Assembly: GCF_001548035.1 (NCBI RefSeq)
Contig: NZ_AP014723.1
Span: forward strand, 1,426,001-1,490,000
Direction of reading: 5' to 3'
DNA length: 64,000 nt
DNA from: Sulfurospirillum sp. UCH001
GTDB lineage: Bacteria > Campylobacterota > Campylobacteria > Campylobacterales > Sulfurospirillaceae
Shown: positions 35,199 through 45,524 of the stretch, one piece after another
How positions within the stretch are numbered: position 1 is the first letter of the stretch
Layout of the letters: every line of letters starts with the position of its first letter
Program-made: the position numbers and the translations under genes
The notes under the pieces: generated by a model
Seen by the model: the letters and a program-made list of their open reading frames with translations, nothing else
Databases searched by the model: none
Told to the model about the DNA's origin: nothing

Positions 35199-37007
35199 TT
35201 AAATGTGGAAATGTTTTAAAAATTGTGGATTATTTTCAATCAAACCAAGCTCTATTAAATGACTTATAACAGCCTGATCGCAATCAGTATCTTTTGGCCA
35301 CTCTCTTGTATAGCCATCCAATGCATTTTTAGTGGTTGCATCGATACCAATAAACTCATCTTCAACAAAAATATCGCGTAGTGCATCGATGTTATTGACC
35401 ACGCGCCAAATAAGCATATAAGCATTATCGACGTCATTACCATTTTTATCGACAACAACTAAAAGTTTCATATGCTCTTTAAGAGGCTTCAATGCTTCGT
35501 AAACCTCTTTTCCTGCTCTTTGTTTATCAATCGTTATCACAGTAATAGGTGTTTTTGTTTCCGTTTTGTACTGTTTTAGTGTACACACTTCTGGAACCAA
35601 TGTTGTAACTTTTAAGAGTAGTTCTCTATCACTCAAAATGGCTTTAGAAGGAGCATCTACAATCTCACCTGTACAATCAACTCCTAGCTTTCCACCAAAA
35701 AGCGCATTCGGAGAAGCATGATCGAGTGCATCACATACGCCTTCGCTGATTAAGAGACGTTTTGCACTGATTCGATTTAAAATATAATCGCTTAGCTTTT
35801 CATAATCTTCAAGCTCTGGAGCATTTTCATCGACAAAAATAGCATGTTTCACAAAACTCATCTGTCCAACACCCCAAAATGCGTGCATAAATTGCTTCGC
35901 ATGCCCTGGATACAGTACATTCATTTTTGCCAAAATCAAGTTATGGAATACCCCATTTTCAGGCATGTTGTAGTCAATCAAATCCGGTGCTGTGGTTTTA
36001 AGAAGCGGTAAGAAAATACGCTCTGTCGCCCACCCCATATATTTGTCTTCCAAAGGAGGTTTTCCTACAACGGTTGCTTGATACACAGGCTTTTCTTTAC
36101 TGGTAATGCACGTCACATCCATTACAGGATACGGCTCTTTTAGTGTGTAATAACCCGTATGATCGCCAAATGGTCCTTCTATTTCCATCTGACTTGGATC
36201 AACCCACCCTTCAATGACAATATCTACATCTTCTGGTACGTAAATTGGATTAGTAAGTGACTTCACTAAACGCGCATTTTTATCTTTGATAAATCCATAC
36301 AATAAAAGCTCAAACATACCAATTGGCATTGGCGCTTGACCACACCAAATGTAGAGCGGATCACCACCAATTCCAATACTAACAGGCATTTTTTTACCTG
36401 CTTTTTTATATTCGTGGAAAAAGTGTGCACTGTCTTTATGAATTTGCCAATGCATACCTAAACGGTTCTTATCGTATACTTGTAAACGATACATACCTAA
36501 GTTTTGTTTGGTACCATCTAGGCTTTGCGTATATACTTGTCCCATTGTGATAAATGGACCACCATCTTCGCTCCATGTTGTCAAAATCGGAAAATCATAA
36601 AGATTTGGCTCTGTATATACCTTTGTTTGGCAAATCCCCTTTCCTGAAAGTCGCTTTGGAAGAGCATTTTTGAGATTGAAAAGTGTACCAAGCATGCCAA
36701 CCTTATCCATAAAGGATGTTGGGGGCTTCATATGCATCAATGCCTCAATTTGTTTTGAAACATCATTAGGACTTTTACCAAAGATAAGCTCTGTTGCTTT
36801 GGGAGAACCAAAAACATTCATCAAAACTGGCATATCAAAATGTTTACCTAATCTTTTACTCACGGGTTTTGTAAAAAGAAGAGCTTTAGAATCTTCTTTT
36901 TTAACTTCAACATACGCTAAATGAGGAATTTCTAAATCAATATCTAATTCAGTATCTATGACTCTCAGAAGATTATGGTTACGTAAAAGTTCTATGGTTT
37001 TTTGCAT
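35199..37007 (-). CDS. UbiD-family menaquinone biosynthesis decarboxylase
   Basis: This 602-residue protein belongs to the UbiD decarboxylase family, which uses a prenylated flavin. Its length and the region PFGDHTGYYTLKEPYPVMDVTCIT are typical of the SCO4490-type enzyme that decarboxylates the 1,4-dihydroxy-6-naphthoate intermediate of the futalosine menaquinone pathway. Campylobacterota make menaquinone this way. The R and E residues of the UbiD active site lie in the central region (EGWVDPSQMEIEGPFGDH). It is the last gene of the operon, 9 nt after hemC, and is followed by a strong terminator. The prenyltransferase UbiX is not in the window. Confidence 0.85.
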   Translation of the reverse strand: MQKTIELLRNHNLLRVIDTELDIDLEIPHLAYVEVKKEDSKALLFTKPVSKRLGKHFDMPVLMNVFGSPKATELIFGKSPNDVSKQIEALMHMKPPTSFMDKVGMLGTLFNLKNALPKRLSGKGICQTKVYTEPNLYDFPILTTWSEDGGPFITMGQVYTQSLDGTKQNLGMYRLQVYDKNRLGMHWQIHKDSAHFFHEYKKAGKKMPVSIGIGGDPLYIWCGQAPMPIGMFELLLYGFIKDKNARLVKSLTNPIYVPEDVDIVIEGWVDPSQMEIEGPFGDHTGYYTLKEPYPVMDVTCITSKEKPVYQATVVGKPPLEDKYMGWATERIFLPLLKTTAPDLIDYNMPENGVFHNLILAKMNVLYPGHAKQFMHAFWGVGQMSFVKHAIFVDENAPELEDYEKLSDYILNRISAKRLLISEGVCDALDHASPNALFGGKLGVDCTGEIVDAPSKAILSDRELLLKVTTLVPEVCTLKQYKTETKTPITVITIDKQRAGKEVYEALKPLKEHMKLLVVVDKNGNDVDNAYMLIWRVVNNIDALRDIFVEDEFIGIDATTKNALDGYTREWPKDTDCDQAVISHLIELGLIENNPQFLKHFHI

Positions 37008-37016
37008 ATATTCCCT

Positions 37017-37961
37017 TTAAAATACTTCGCTTAATGCCATTTTTTCAGCACGCTCTAGTAAGCCTTTTGCACCTTTGTCAACAACTTTTTGTGCTAATGT
37101 TTTACCTATAGTCAAATAATCTGTACGTGTGCCATTCATTGATTCTGTCATAATTTCAGAACCATCAGGAAGTCCTAAAATAGCCTTCACTTGTATTGAA
37201 TCGCCCTTCACTTCTGCATTAACACCTATTGGAACTTGACATCCACCTTCTAGAACGGTAATAAATGCACGCTCAACCATCGTCTCAACAATCGCATCTG
37301 AATCATTCAATACAGAAACAATACGCTCTACTTCTGGATTATCTACAATCTCAATTCCTAATGCGGCTTGTCCAGAAGCTGGAATCATAATTTCTTTTGA
37401 AATAGGACTAAAATAACGCACTTCACTTGCAAGACCAAGACGGTTAATACCAGCACTTGCTAAGATAATTGCGTCAAATTCGCCTTCTTTAAGCTTACGA
37501 ATACGAGTGTTGACATTACCTCGAAGATTTTTGATGATTAAATCAGGACGTATTTTTAAAAGCTGCATTCTTCTTCTTAAACTTGTAGTACCAACAACGG
37601 CACCATTTGGTAATTCGTCAAGGCAACTATATTTTTCAGAAAGCATTGCATCTCTGACATCTTCGCGCTTGGTTATGACGCCTAATTTTAATCCTTCTGG
37701 AAATTCCATAGGCACATCTTTTAGACTATGAACTGCGATGTGTGCCTCGCCTCTTAACATTGCTTCTTCAAGTTCTTTAGTAAAAAGACCTTTCCCACCG
37801 ATTTTTGCTAAAGGGGTATCAAGGATTTTATCACCTTTTGTCATCATTACAGACAACTCAACTTCTAGACCAGGATGCGCTTTTTCAAGCTCAGCTTTAA
37901 CATGTTCTGATTGCCAAAGAGCAAGTTTACTACCACGTGTTGCAATAACTAATTTTTTCAT
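37017..37961 (-). CDS. hemC: Hydroxymethylbilane synthase (porphobilinogen deaminase)
   Basis: This 314-residue enzyme polymerises four porphobilinogens into hydroxymethylbilane in haem synthesis. It shows [14 protein letters not shown] near the N-terminus, [18 protein letters not shown] and [11 protein letters not shown]. The dipyrromethane-binding cysteine is in [10 protein letters not shown]. The length is standard. Its start overlaps the stop of the upstream thioredoxin-fold gene (ATGA), and the UbiD-type gene follows after 9 nt. hemA is in the same operon. Confidence 0.95.
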   Translation of the reverse strand: MKKLVIATRGSKLALWQSEHVKAELEKAHPGLEVELSVMMTKGDKILDTPLAKIGGKGLFTKELEEAMLRGEAHIAVHSLKDVPMEFPEGLKLGVITKREDVRDAMLSEKYSCLDELPNGAVVGTTSLRRRMQLLKIRPDLIIKNLRGNVNTRIRKLKEGEFDAIILASAGINRLGLASEVRYFSPISKEIMIPASGQAALGIEIVDNPEVERIVSVLNDSDAIVETMVERAFITVLEGGCQVPIGVNAEVKGDSIQVKAILGLPDGSEIMTESMNGTRTDYLTIGKTLAQKVVDKGAKGLLERAEKMALSEVF

Positions 37962-38818
37962 TTTGTCTCTTTTATAAAATTTCTGTAACTTCGTTTACTA
38001 TCATCTTTTTTGCCATCAAAATAGATGGTAGGTGTGCCATTAACCATTAAGTTAGTAGCGAGGTCTTGGTCATCGTTTAATTGTTTGAGAATATGTGCTT
38101 GATTAATTTGCTCAACCGTAAAGTTTTTATTGAGTGCTTTGTTAAAAATGTCTAGAACGACTTTCTCATCGCTCTCTTTGATATCAAAAAACTCTTTATA
38201 CACTTTTGCGACAATTTCTTTATCGCCCTTCTCTTCTGCTAGGATCATTGCTTTTACAAGCGTTGGAGCCGCAGGATGAATATTGAGTGGGAAATGATAA
38301 TAAAAAAGAGCAAATGTTTCAGGATTTTTCTGTACATCCGCAATAACTTCAGGAATAAAATCCATACAGAAAGGACACAAAGGGTCACTGAAAACAACAA
38401 TTTTATGAGGGGCATTGAAATTTCCAGCTAAAAGATGCTCTTTGTTATACGCTCGGACATCCATATCAAGCGAATACCTTCCTTTAAGGCTTCTGCCACT
38501 ATTAATGTCTGCAAAATCTTTACTCAAAATCTTTCCATTGGTAAATACAATGTCATTAACAGACAGTTTTTTCCCCTCTTGCTTTGTCAGCATAAGATCA
38601 ATACGCACAAAATAGACCATCCAACCAGCGAGATCTTTCATCTCCTCTTTTTTGAGAATGACGACTTTATCGAATGTATAGCTCTCGTTAGGTGCAATTG
38701 CTTTTTGTAAAAATGTCGTTACTTTTTGATCGAGTTCAGCATTGACATCAGCCGCAAATAGAGAAAAACTACTTAAGGCGATGATTATCGTCAATAACTT
38801 CAACATCAATGATCTCAT
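37958..38818 (-). CDS. Periplasmic DsbC/DsbG-like thiol-disulfide protein
   Basis: A 286-residue exported protein with a signal peptide ([16 protein letters not shown]) and a thioredoxin-fold domain with CPFC in [13 protein letters not shown]. The cis-Pro region [11 protein letters not shown] is present. The N-terminal 100 residues probably form a dimerisation domain, as in DsbG-like or HP0231-type (DsbK) proteins of Campylobacterota. The start at 38818 is selected because AAGGA sits 7 nt before it; an ATG two codons earlier would overlap the Shine-Dalgarno sequence. The gene begins inside the upstream fxsA frame and overlaps it by 50 nt. Confidence 0.8.
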   Translation of the reverse strand: MRSLMLKLLTIIIALSSFSLFAADVNAELDQKVTTFLQKAIAPNESYTFDKVVILKKEEMKDLAGWMVYFVRIDLMLTKQEGKKLSVNDIVFTNGKILSKDFADINSGRSLKGRYSLDMDVRAYNKEHLLAGNFNAPHKIVVFSDPLCPFCMDFIPEVIADVQKNPETFALFYYHFPLNIHPAAPTLVKAMILAEEKGDKEIVAKVYKEFFDIKESDEKVVLDIFNKALNKNFTVEQINQAHILKQLNDDQDLATNLMVNGTPTIYFDGKKDDSKRSYRNFIKETK

Positions 38819-39191
38819 CTTCATTTCCTTGTCTAAAATGGTGTGGAGGATTTTCCTCTTTATCGTGAAAAAATTTTGAAACAAACAACGTTACAATAGA
38901 GCTAAATTGCAGCAAAAGACCTACAATATCACCTAAAAAACCAGGCAATATCAATAAAATAGCTCCAACAATCGTCCACAGGTTTAAGCGTTGAAATGAT
39001 TCAATACTAATCTCTCCTTGCATCAATGCATTAAGATTTTGCATAAGTGTTATACGCATATTGGCAAGTAATATAAGTCCTATAACTGCAGATAAGACAA
39101 GTTCAGCAAAAGTTGCAACTGCACCTATGGCCGAAGCCATATTAACACTTACCATCACCTCAAAGAAGAGATAGATCAAAAAGTATTTCAC
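38769..39191 (-). CDS. FxsA family membrane protein
   Basis: A 140-residue protein with three or four hydrophobic helices, then a charged C-terminal tail ([10 protein letters not shown] ... [10 protein letters not shown]). The motif [19 protein letters not shown] is characteristic of FxsA, first known as a suppressor of phage exclusion by F plasmid. The cell function is otherwise unclear. It overlaps proS by 4 nt at its start and the Dsb-like gene by 50 nt at its end. Confidence 0.8.
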   Translation of the reverse strand: MKYFLIYLFFEVMVSVNMASAIGAVATFAELVLSAVIGLILLANMRITLMQNLNALMQGEISIESFQRLNLWTIVGAILLILPGFLGDIVGLLLQFSSIVTLFVSKFFHDKEENPPHHFRQGNEDEIIDVEVIDDNHRLK

Positions 39192-40891
39192 GCTAAAAGT
39201 TCCTTCAATTTTGCAAGAGCTTCTTCTTTTTTGACAACTATTTTTTCTAATGTTTTACGCTCAACGATCTCTACAAAACCCTCTTCAAGTTCTTTACCAA
39301 CAATAAGCGCATACGGTAATCCGATAAGTTCATAATCTTTCATTTTAAAGCCAAAACGCTCATTTCTATCATCAAGAAGTACACTTAATCGCTCAGCTTT
39401 TAGAACGTTATAAATACTCTCAGCATAGGCACTCTGCGCTTCATCTTTGCTGTTTGAAACAATGATATCAAGTAGATATGGAGCGGTTTGTTTATTCCAA
39501 ATACATCCCTTCTCATCGTGACTTGCTTCGATCATTACCGCAACTAAGCGACTCACACCAATACCGTAACATCCCATATAAAACGGCTGTGCTTTACCAT
39601 TTTTATCTAAAAAGGTTGCGCCCATTGCTTTTGCATATTTTTGTCCGAGTTGAAAAATGTGCCCTACTTCAATACCTTTAGTGATTCCAAGTTCTCCGCC
39701 ACAACATGCACAACGATCACCTGCTTTGACACTCACTAAATCTTTATAACGATCCTCTTTGAAGTTGAACATTGAAACACCTACCATATGGAAGTCTGTT
39801 TCATTGGCGCCACAAATAAGGTTTTTAGCCTCTTTTAATTCTAAATCTATGTAAAATTTTACACATTCTAATCCGACAGGCCCAATAAATCCTGCTTTTA
39901 AGCCTGCACGTTCGACTTCCTCAAGGCTTGCATCGACAAGATCAAGTGCACCACATGCATTTTGAGCTTTCGTCTCTTGAAGTTCATCATTACCTCTTAC
40001 AAAGAAGACAATAACATCTTCTTTATCGACATAGATTGCTTTTTTTACGACTGCTTTAATACTATAAAATGGGTCAACTTTGAAAAAGTTACAGACATCT
40101 TCAATCGTTTTCATATCGGGAGTTTTAAATTTAGAGAGATTTGCTTCAGGTGCATCCGCACTTGTTGTTTTAGGAGCACGTTTTGCTGCTTCAATATTGG
40201 CAGCGTACGAGCATTGTTGACACACAACGATGTCATCTTCTCCATTTTGTGCCAAAACCATAAACTCTTTACTACCACTACCACCGATAGCACCACTATC
40301 TGCTTCAACAGCTCTAAAGTTCAGTCCTAAACGTGTAAAGATTTTGGTATAGGTTTTTTCCATAACGTCAAACTCTTTTTTCATACACGCTTCATCTTCA
40401 TGAAAACTGTAACCATCTTTCATCGTAAATTCACGACCGCGAAGTAGTCCAAAACGAGGACGCGCTTCATCACGGAATTTGGTTGTTATTTGGTATAAAT
40501 GAAGAGGGAGTTGTTTGTAACTATTGATACGATTGCGAACAACATCGACAACAACCTCTTCATGTGTCGGTCCTAAAACAAATTCGTTCTCTTTTCGATC
40601 TTTAAAACGGCATAACTCTTTGCCAAATACATCATAACGTCCACTTTGTTTCCAAAGTTCAGCAGGTGTGACCACATCCATTTGGATCTCTTGAGCACCT
40701 GTTTCATCCATCTCTTCTTTGACAATATTTTTGATTTTGTCAAAAACGATTTTTCCCATCGGCAAAAAGTTATACAGTCCACTTCCTACTTGAGAGATAA
40801 AACCGCCACGCACCAAGTATTGATGGCTTGGAAGCGTTGCATCTTTAGGTGCTTCCTTTGTTGTTGGTGCATACAGTTTTGAAAATCTCAT
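39188..40891 (-). CDS. proS: Prolyl-tRNA synthetase
   Basis: This 567-residue class II synthetase of the bacterial type has the motif 2 region [19 protein letters not shown] and motif 3 [13 protein letters not shown]. An editing (INS) domain occupies about residues 225-400, and a C-terminal anticodon-binding domain follows. It charges tRNA-Pro. It overlaps hemA by 4 nt upstream and fxsA by 4 nt downstream. This is an unusual but conserved grouping with haem genes in Campylobacterota. Confidence 0.95.
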   Translation of the reverse strand: MRFSKLYAPTTKEAPKDATLPSHQYLVRGGFISQVGSGLYNFLPMGKIVFDKIKNIVKEEMDETGAQEIQMDVVTPAELWKQSGRYDVFGKELCRFKDRKENEFVLGPTHEEVVVDVVRNRINSYKQLPLHLYQITTKFRDEARPRFGLLRGREFTMKDGYSFHEDEACMKKEFDVMEKTYTKIFTRLGLNFRAVEADSGAIGGSGSKEFMVLAQNGEDDIVVCQQCSYAANIEAAKRAPKTTSADAPEANLSKFKTPDMKTIEDVCNFFKVDPFYSIKAVVKKAIYVDKEDVIVFFVRGNDELQETKAQNACGALDLVDASLEEVERAGLKAGFIGPVGLECVKFYIDLELKEAKNLICGANETDFHMVGVSMFNFKEDRYKDLVSVKAGDRCACCGGELGITKGIEVGHIFQLGQKYAKAMGATFLDKNGKAQPFYMGCYGIGVSRLVAVMIEASHDEKGCIWNKQTAPYLLDIIVSNSKDEAQSAYAESIYNVLKAERLSVLLDDRNERFGFKMKDYELIGLPYALIVGKELEEGFVEIVERKTLEKIVVKKEEALAKLKELLA

Positions 40892-42192
40892 TTTATTCCC
40901 CCCATTTGGTATTCACATTTATACATATTGATTCGTTTTGTTTGGTCTTCATTAATGTTAAAAATATATTGAACGGCTTGAACAATCGTATCTGCTTCTG
41001 GTTTTTCTGCAACTTCTTTGAGATTTTTTGTAGCAGAGTGTAAAAAGGAGTTAAACGCATGATGCAATACTTTAGAAACTTGATCTTGTAATTCTTCAGG
41101 AATGTACCCTTTTTTGACTGCTTTTTCTAACTCTTGCATAGAACACTCTTTCGCATGATCACGGATCTCTTTAATGATTGGATCAACACACATGCTTTGC
41201 AACCATTTAAAGAAGTCCATTGTTGAGCGACCAACAATAGAATAAGCAATTTTTGCTTGCTCTTCACGAAGTGACATATTTTTATTGACAATTTCTTCAA
41301 GGTCATCAACTGCATATACATGCAAATTAGCATGATCTTTGACATCAATATCGCGAGGTACTGCTATATCAAACCAATAACGTGAGAACTCTCTCTCTTC
41401 AACCATATCATCTGTAATAACACTATGAGGTGCACCTGTAGCACTAAAAACTAAACGGTAACGGTTGATAAACTCTGTAAGCTTAGAATACGGAGCTGTT
41501 GTAGCAAGCTCTCCTAATTCTGTTGCTAAAGCTTGAGCATGCTCTAAATTACGATTAATAATAATAACATTGACACCGTTTGAGACAAGGTGTTTTGCCG
41601 CTAACTGACTCATTTCACCAGCACCAACAACCAAGGCGCTTAGTCCACCAATGCTACCTAAGAGATCTTTTGCTTTATTGACAGCTACACTTGATACCGA
41701 AACAGGACTTTTTGAGATATCAGTACGGCTGCGCACTTCAGCAGCACAGCGAAACGCATGGTGCATTGCTCGACCGAGTTTTTGTCCACAATAATTGTTT
41801 TCAAACGCAAATTTAAACGCTTCTTTAAGTTGTCCTGCGATTTGAGTTTCACCAATAACCAAGCTGTCCAATGAAGAGCAAACGGTAAAAAGATGGTGAA
41901 TCGCGCCATTATCCTCATAAATATCTGCTCTGCCTTCTAATTCCTCACGCTCTATTCCCGAAACATGACTTAAAAGATCAAACGAATCGCTTAATGCTGA
42001 GGCACATTCTGTTACACTTGCGATCACTTCAACACGATTACAGGTTGAAAGTAAAATCACTTCATTTACAGCAGCACAGCTTTTCAATGTTCCCATAAAG
42101 TGGCGACATTTTTCTTCTGAATTGAATGCTAATTTTTCACGAATGCTAATATCTGTATTTTTGTGTGTGAAACTAATAGTGAGATAGTGCAT
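40888..42192 (-). CDS. hemA: Glutamyl-tRNA reductase
   Basis: This 434-residue enzyme reduces glutamyl-tRNA to glutamate-1-semialdehyde, the first committed step of haem synthesis by the C5 route. The catalytic cysteine is in [10 protein letters not shown], followed by the [12 protein letters not shown] segment. The NADPH domain has [17 protein letters not shown]-terminal dimerisation helix completes the family length. It overlaps proS by 4 nt and is 1 nt from ispB. Confidence 0.95.
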   Translation of the reverse strand: MHYLTISFTHKNTDISIREKLAFNSEEKCRHFMGTLKSCAAVNEVILLSTCNRVEVIASVTECASALSDSFDLLSHVSGIEREELEGRADIYEDNGAIHHLFTVCSSLDSLVIGETQIAGQLKEAFKFAFENNYCGQKLGRAMHHAFRCAAEVRSRTDISKSPVSVSSVAVNKAKDLLGSIGGLSALVVGAGEMSQLAAKHLVSNGVNVIIINRNLEHAQALATELGELATTAPYSKLTEFINRYRLVFSATGAPHSVITDDMVEEREFSRYWFDIAVPRDIDVKDHANLHVYAVDDLEEIVNKNMSLREEQAKIAYSIVGRSTMDFFKWLQSMCVDPIIKEIRDHAKECSMQELEKAVKKGYIPEELQDQVSKVLHHAFNSFLHSATKNLKEVAEKPEADTIVQAVQYIFNINEDQTKRINMYKCEYQMGGIK

Positions 42193-42193
42193 A

Positions 42194-43096
42194 TTAAAAA
42201 TTCCTCTCGATCATCTCTTTTATAATGGAGCTTAAGCCAACATCTTCTTCTTTCTCAATCACTGCTAATGCTTCTAACCCTAATTTTCTTGCATAGAAAA
42301 TGGAGTCTTCCAATGCTTTTGTTTCATGCATTTTTGACTTAATCCACTCTTTTTGTGCATCGTTAAGTTCTTGTTGGAACAAAGACAGAAGTTGTGTTTG
42401 GTCGCCATGAGAAAGTCTTTGATAAAGATAAAGATATGGAAGCGTTGTTTTTCCTTCTTTAAAATCATTAAGTGAAGGTTTACCAAGAGTCTCGCTTGAT
42501 TGGGTAATATCTAAAATATCGTCTATGATTTGGAAAGCAAGCCCTAAATTTTTGCCGTATAAAGCGTAAATATCGCCATCTTTTCCTGCCAATAAAGCAG
42601 CGGCTTTTGCAGAAGCTTCAATCAATGAAGCTGTTTTTTTGTAGATCATATCAAAATAACGCTCTTCACTATCGTTAAATGTATTTGAGAGTTCAACATC
42701 TAGAAGCTCACCTACTGAGAGTAACGCAACCGCATGAGAAATGCTGTAAGCAACATCTTGAGGCATAAAAGTAAGTTCACTAAAGCCTTTTGAATACAAA
42801 ATATCACCGAGCATAATCGCTGTTTTATTGCCAAAAAGCGCATTGATCGAATCCTCACCACGTCTTGTGAATGCATCATCAATCACATCATCATGAAGCA
42901 AACTTGCCGCATGAATCAACTCAACAATCGCTGCTAATTTCAACGAAGCATCGCTCACTCCAGCAATTTTCAAAATTAACTTTGCGCGTAAACGTTTACC
43001 TTTAGGAACTCTATGAAAGAGCTCAACACTGCGTGCGTCGCCTAAAGAAGCGACCATCTCTACCATTAAATTTTCAACTTTTCCTAGCACCTGCAA
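42194..43096 (-). CDS. ispB: Polyprenyl diphosphate synthase (octaprenyl type)
   Basis: A 300-residue trans-isoprenyl diphosphate synthase. The first Asp-rich motif is in LLHDDVIDDAFTRRG and the second in FQIIDDILDIT, both complete. The residues before the first motif are small, which fits a long-chain product for menaquinone side chains, but chain length cannot be fixed by eye. It lies between a periplasmic protein gene and hemA in the same operon as the menaquinone decarboxylase, coupling quinone tail and ring synthesis. Confidence 0.88.
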   Translation of the reverse strand: MQVLGKVENLMVEMVASLGDARSVELFHRVPKGKRLRAKLILKIAGVSDASLKLAAIVELIHAASLLHDDVIDDAFTRRGEDSINALFGNKTAIMLGDILYSKGFSELTFMPQDVAYSISHAVALLSVGELLDVELSNTFNDSEERYFDMIYKKTASLIEASAKAAALLAGKDGDIYALYGKNLGLAFQIIDDILDITQSSETLGKPSLNDFKEGKTTLPYLYLYQRLSHGDQTQLLSLFQQELNDAQKEWIKSKMHETKALEDSIFYARKLGLEALAVIEKEEDVGLSSIIKEMIERNF

Positions 43097-43098
43097 TC

Positions 43099-43560
43099 CT
43101 ACGGTTTCTTTTTAGGTTTAAACTCAACTTCTAAACGTTGCTGATTATCTTCTATAAATATATCTAAAATTGCCTCTTTATTTCTTTTATCGAACTCAGT
43201 AAAGACAATTCTTGCATATGTTTTAGAAAGTATCTTATTCTCTCCATCTGGCAAAAGAGGTATAACAATACTCTCTAAAGGGTATTTCTGCTCTAGTACA
43301 TACTGCGTTGGGTAACCTCTATAGTTGACAAGAAGCGTCAACATATTATTGGTAAAGAGTGTCCAACGAAGTTTGAGCAAATACTCATTATTAGGGTTGT
43401 CTGCTGTTGGTTTTTTTGTAACCTCTTTGTGGTTGATTAAAACCAGCCCTACTTCATCTTTTTTGAGAACGAACTTATGTTCGTATTCATACTCAATTTG
43501 TGCAAACAATGAAGTTGAACACAACAATACCCCAAAAAACAAACACCGTATTTTATTCAT
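43099..43560 (-). CDS. Exported protein of unknown function (153 aa)
   Basis: A 153-residue protein with a signal peptide (about 1-20, ending SLFAQ) and a beta-rich body that ends in a basic tail (FKPKKKP). No family is recognised. It overlaps DUF2018 by 8 nt and is 2 nt from ispB. Its stable place in the operon suggests a conserved envelope role. Confidence 0.65.
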   Translation of the reverse strand: MNKIRCLFFGVLLCSTSLFAQIEYEYEHKFVLKKDEVGLVLINHKEVTKKPTADNPNNEYLLKLRWTLFTNNMLTLLVNYRGYPTQYVLEQKYPLESIVIPLLPDGENKILSKTYARIVFTEFDKRNKEAILDIFIEDNQQRLEVEFKPKKKP

Positions 43561-43831
43561 TTTGAGTTAATATTTCCCCAACAGAACTGATAAAAAGATC
43601 ATTATTATGCTCAACAACAGTATCCAAATCTTCTGTCAGCACTGTGCGAATCATTCCTTCTAAGGCATCAACTCCTACTTGCTTTTCAAGTAAAATTTCC
43701 ATAGCGCTGTAACGATCGACAATTTCTAAAAGTTTTGTCTTTACAAGTTCGCGGTTAGCATTAAAGAGGATGTCAAAGAACTTGCTCTTAGGGCTCCCCA
43801 TAAAAAAGTCATCTTCATCTTCATATAACAT
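43553..43831 (-). CDS. DUF2018 family protein (HP0242-like)
   Basis: A 92-residue helical protein that matches DUF2018, a family restricted to Campylobacterota. Its Helicobacter member HP0242 forms a knotted homodimer; this is from memory. The core pattern KFFDILFNANRELVKTKLLEI and a Leu/Val-rich second half are visible. The ATG at 43831 is used, because AGGAG lies 5 nt before it, and a TTG one codon earlier is less likely. It is the first gene of the nine-gene operon. Function unknown. Confidence 0.8.
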   Translation of the reverse strand: MLYEDEDDFFMGSPKSKFFDILFNANRELVKTKLLEIVDRYSAMEILLEKQVGVDALEGMIRTVLTEDLDTVVEHNNDLFISSVGEILTQNE

Positions 43832-44251
43832 CAACTTCTCCTATACTTAAAAAAAATGATTATAGCACAGTAAAACTTGCCTCATCTGAAAAATGGACGC
43901 TAGATTTGAGAATTTAAAAGAGATTATAGAGCTAACACAATGTTAGTGAGAAAAAATATATCACATAAAAAATAGTTAAAAATATGTCCTAAATATCGAT
44001 ATTTACATATAATTTTATGTATAATAATCTCTATAATTTTTTCTGTTAGTTTCTTTATATTTCATTGGGATTTGCGTATTATTTTCTATTTAATGCGTTT
44101 TTTATATTCTATAGATCATTATTCATTTTGCCCTCCTCTTTCTAAAAAATCAATCTCTACTTTTTTAATCATTAGTTTTTTGATAAAGTTACTTGACATT
44201 AGAAAAAAAATAGTCTATACTTTCAGCAACAAAACAAAAAAAGGATTTGAA
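43832..44251. other. 420-bp divergent intergenic region
   Basis: This very AT-rich region separates the DUF2018-headed operon from metY. It contains a perfect 14-bp palindrome AAATATCGATATTT (43991-44004) and the metY promoter (44193-44221). The frame of metY is open for 60 codons upstream of its ATG, but the promoter lies inside this stretch, so it is not coding. No RNA structure such as a SAM riboswitch is seen. The leader from the promoter to the ATG is only about 25 nt. Confidence 0.55.
44193..44221 (+). promoter_or_regulatory. metY promoter
   Basis: TTGACA (44193-44198) and TATACT (44216-44221) with a 17-bp spacer form a nearly consensus sigma-70 promoter. This is unusual for Campylobacterota, where -35 boxes are usually not conserved. 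A strong promoter suits a gene that is repressed, here probably by the Rrf2 protein encoded in the operon. Confidence 0.7.
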
Positions 44252-45514
44252 ATGAATCAAGAAACTCTCGCTTTACATTATGGATATGACAAGCAACAGT
44301 TTGGAACAATGTCAGTTCCTGTCTACCAAACAACAGCATATGATTTTGGAAGCGCAGAGACTGCTGCAAATCGTTTTGCTTTAAAAGAGTTAGGACCTAT
44401 TTATACACGTCTTAATAACCCAACAACAGATGTTCTTGAAGCTAGAATAGCAGCTGTTGAAAATGGTGAAGCCGCTATTGCTACAGCGAGCGGACAAGCA
44501 GCGATCTTTTTTGCCATTGCAAATCTTGCTGAAGCGGGTGATAACATCATTGTTGCTAAGAAAATTTATGGTGGAGCTACAACGCTTTTAACACACACCA
44601 TTAAACGTTTTGGCATTAAAGCTAAAGTGTTTGATAGTGATAGTGCTGATGACTTAGAAGCATTGATCGATGAGAAAACAAAAGCAATTTTCTTTGAAAC
44701 ACTTTCAAACCCACAAATTGCAATTCCAAATATCGAAAAAATCGTCGAAGTTGCTAAAAAATATAACATTATTACCGTTGCAGATAACACCGTTGCAACC
44801 CCTATTCTCTTCCAACCACTTAACCATGGCATTGATGTAAGCGTTCATAGTGCGAGTAAATACATCTCTGGTCAAGGAAGCGCCATTGGTGGTTTAGTCG
44901 TTGAGGCAAAAGGGCTTAATGCAAAACTCATTGGCAACCCACGTTACCCACAATTCAACGAACCAGATGAGAGTTACCATGGATTGGTCTATGCAACATT
45001 ACCATTCCCTATCTTTTCACTCAGAATTCGTCTTTCACTGATTCGTGACATTGGAGCAACGATTGCACCGTTTAACTCTTGGTTACTCATTCAAGGACTT
45101 GAGACACTTTCTCTTCGTGTGAAAGAGCATTCACGCAATGCTTATAAAGTGGCATCATTCTTAAAATCGCACCCAAAAGTCAAAAAAGTCTCTTATCCTG
45201 GACTTGAGAGTGATCCTTTACATACAAGAGCAAAACAGTACTTCAAAGATGCTCAAACATCAGGACTGTTAAGCTTTGAAGTGGAAGATTTTGAATTTGC
45301 AAAACATATCTTAAATTCAACAAAAATCTTCTCAGTCGTTGTGAATATTGGTGACTCTAAGTCTATTATCACGCATCCAGCAAGTACTACACATCAACAG
45401 CTCTCTGCTGATGAGTTAGAAAAAGCAGGTGTCAAAGCTGGACTTATTCGCCTTAGTATCGGTCTTGAAAATGCAGATGATTTGATCGAAGATCTTAAAA
45501 TCGCGCTCGGGTAA
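44252..45514 (+). CDS. metY: O-acetylhomoserine sulfhydrylase (MetY type)
   Basis: A 420-residue PLP enzyme of the Cys/Met metabolism family that makes homocysteine from O-acetylhomoserine and sulfide. The PLP lysine is in SVHSASKYISGQGSAIGG. The N-terminus ETLALHYGYDKQ and the region QGLETLSLRVKEHSRNA are typical of the longer (about 420-430) MetY group. The ATG at 44252 is chosen for AAGGA at 6 nt. It is the first gene of the metY-rrf2-cysK operon. Confidence 0.9.
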   Translation: MNQETLALHYGYDKQQFGTMSVPVYQTTAYDFGSAETAANRFALKELGPIYTRLNNPTTDVLEARIAAVENGEAAIATASGQAAIFFAIANLAEAGDNIIVAKKIYGGATTLLTHTIKRFGIKAKVFDSDSADDLEALIDEKTKAIFFETLSNPQIAIPNIEKIVEVAKKYNIITVADNTVATPILFQPLNHGIDVSVHSASKYISGQGSAIGGLVVEAKGLNAKLIGNPRYPQFNEPDESYHGLVYATLPFPIFSLRIRLSLIRDIGATIAPFNSWLLIQGLETLSLRVKEHSRNAYKVASFLKSHPKVKKVSYPGLESDPLHTRAKQYFKDAQTSGLLSFEVEDFEFAKHILNSTKIFSVVVNIGDSKSIITHPASTTHQQLSADELEKAGVKAGLIRLSIGLENADDLIEDLKIALG

Positions 45515-45524
45515 GGAGAAAAGT

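Noticed and set aside
44072-44251. In-frame open extension of 60 codons upstream of the metY ATG
   Set aside because: It contains the metY promoter, is very AT-rich, and translates to residues unlike the MetY N-terminus; the ATG at 44252 has a good ribosome-binding site.
44199-44252. SAM or other riboswitch before metY
   Set aside because: The leader from the predicted promoter to the ATG is about 25 nt, too short for a riboswitch.
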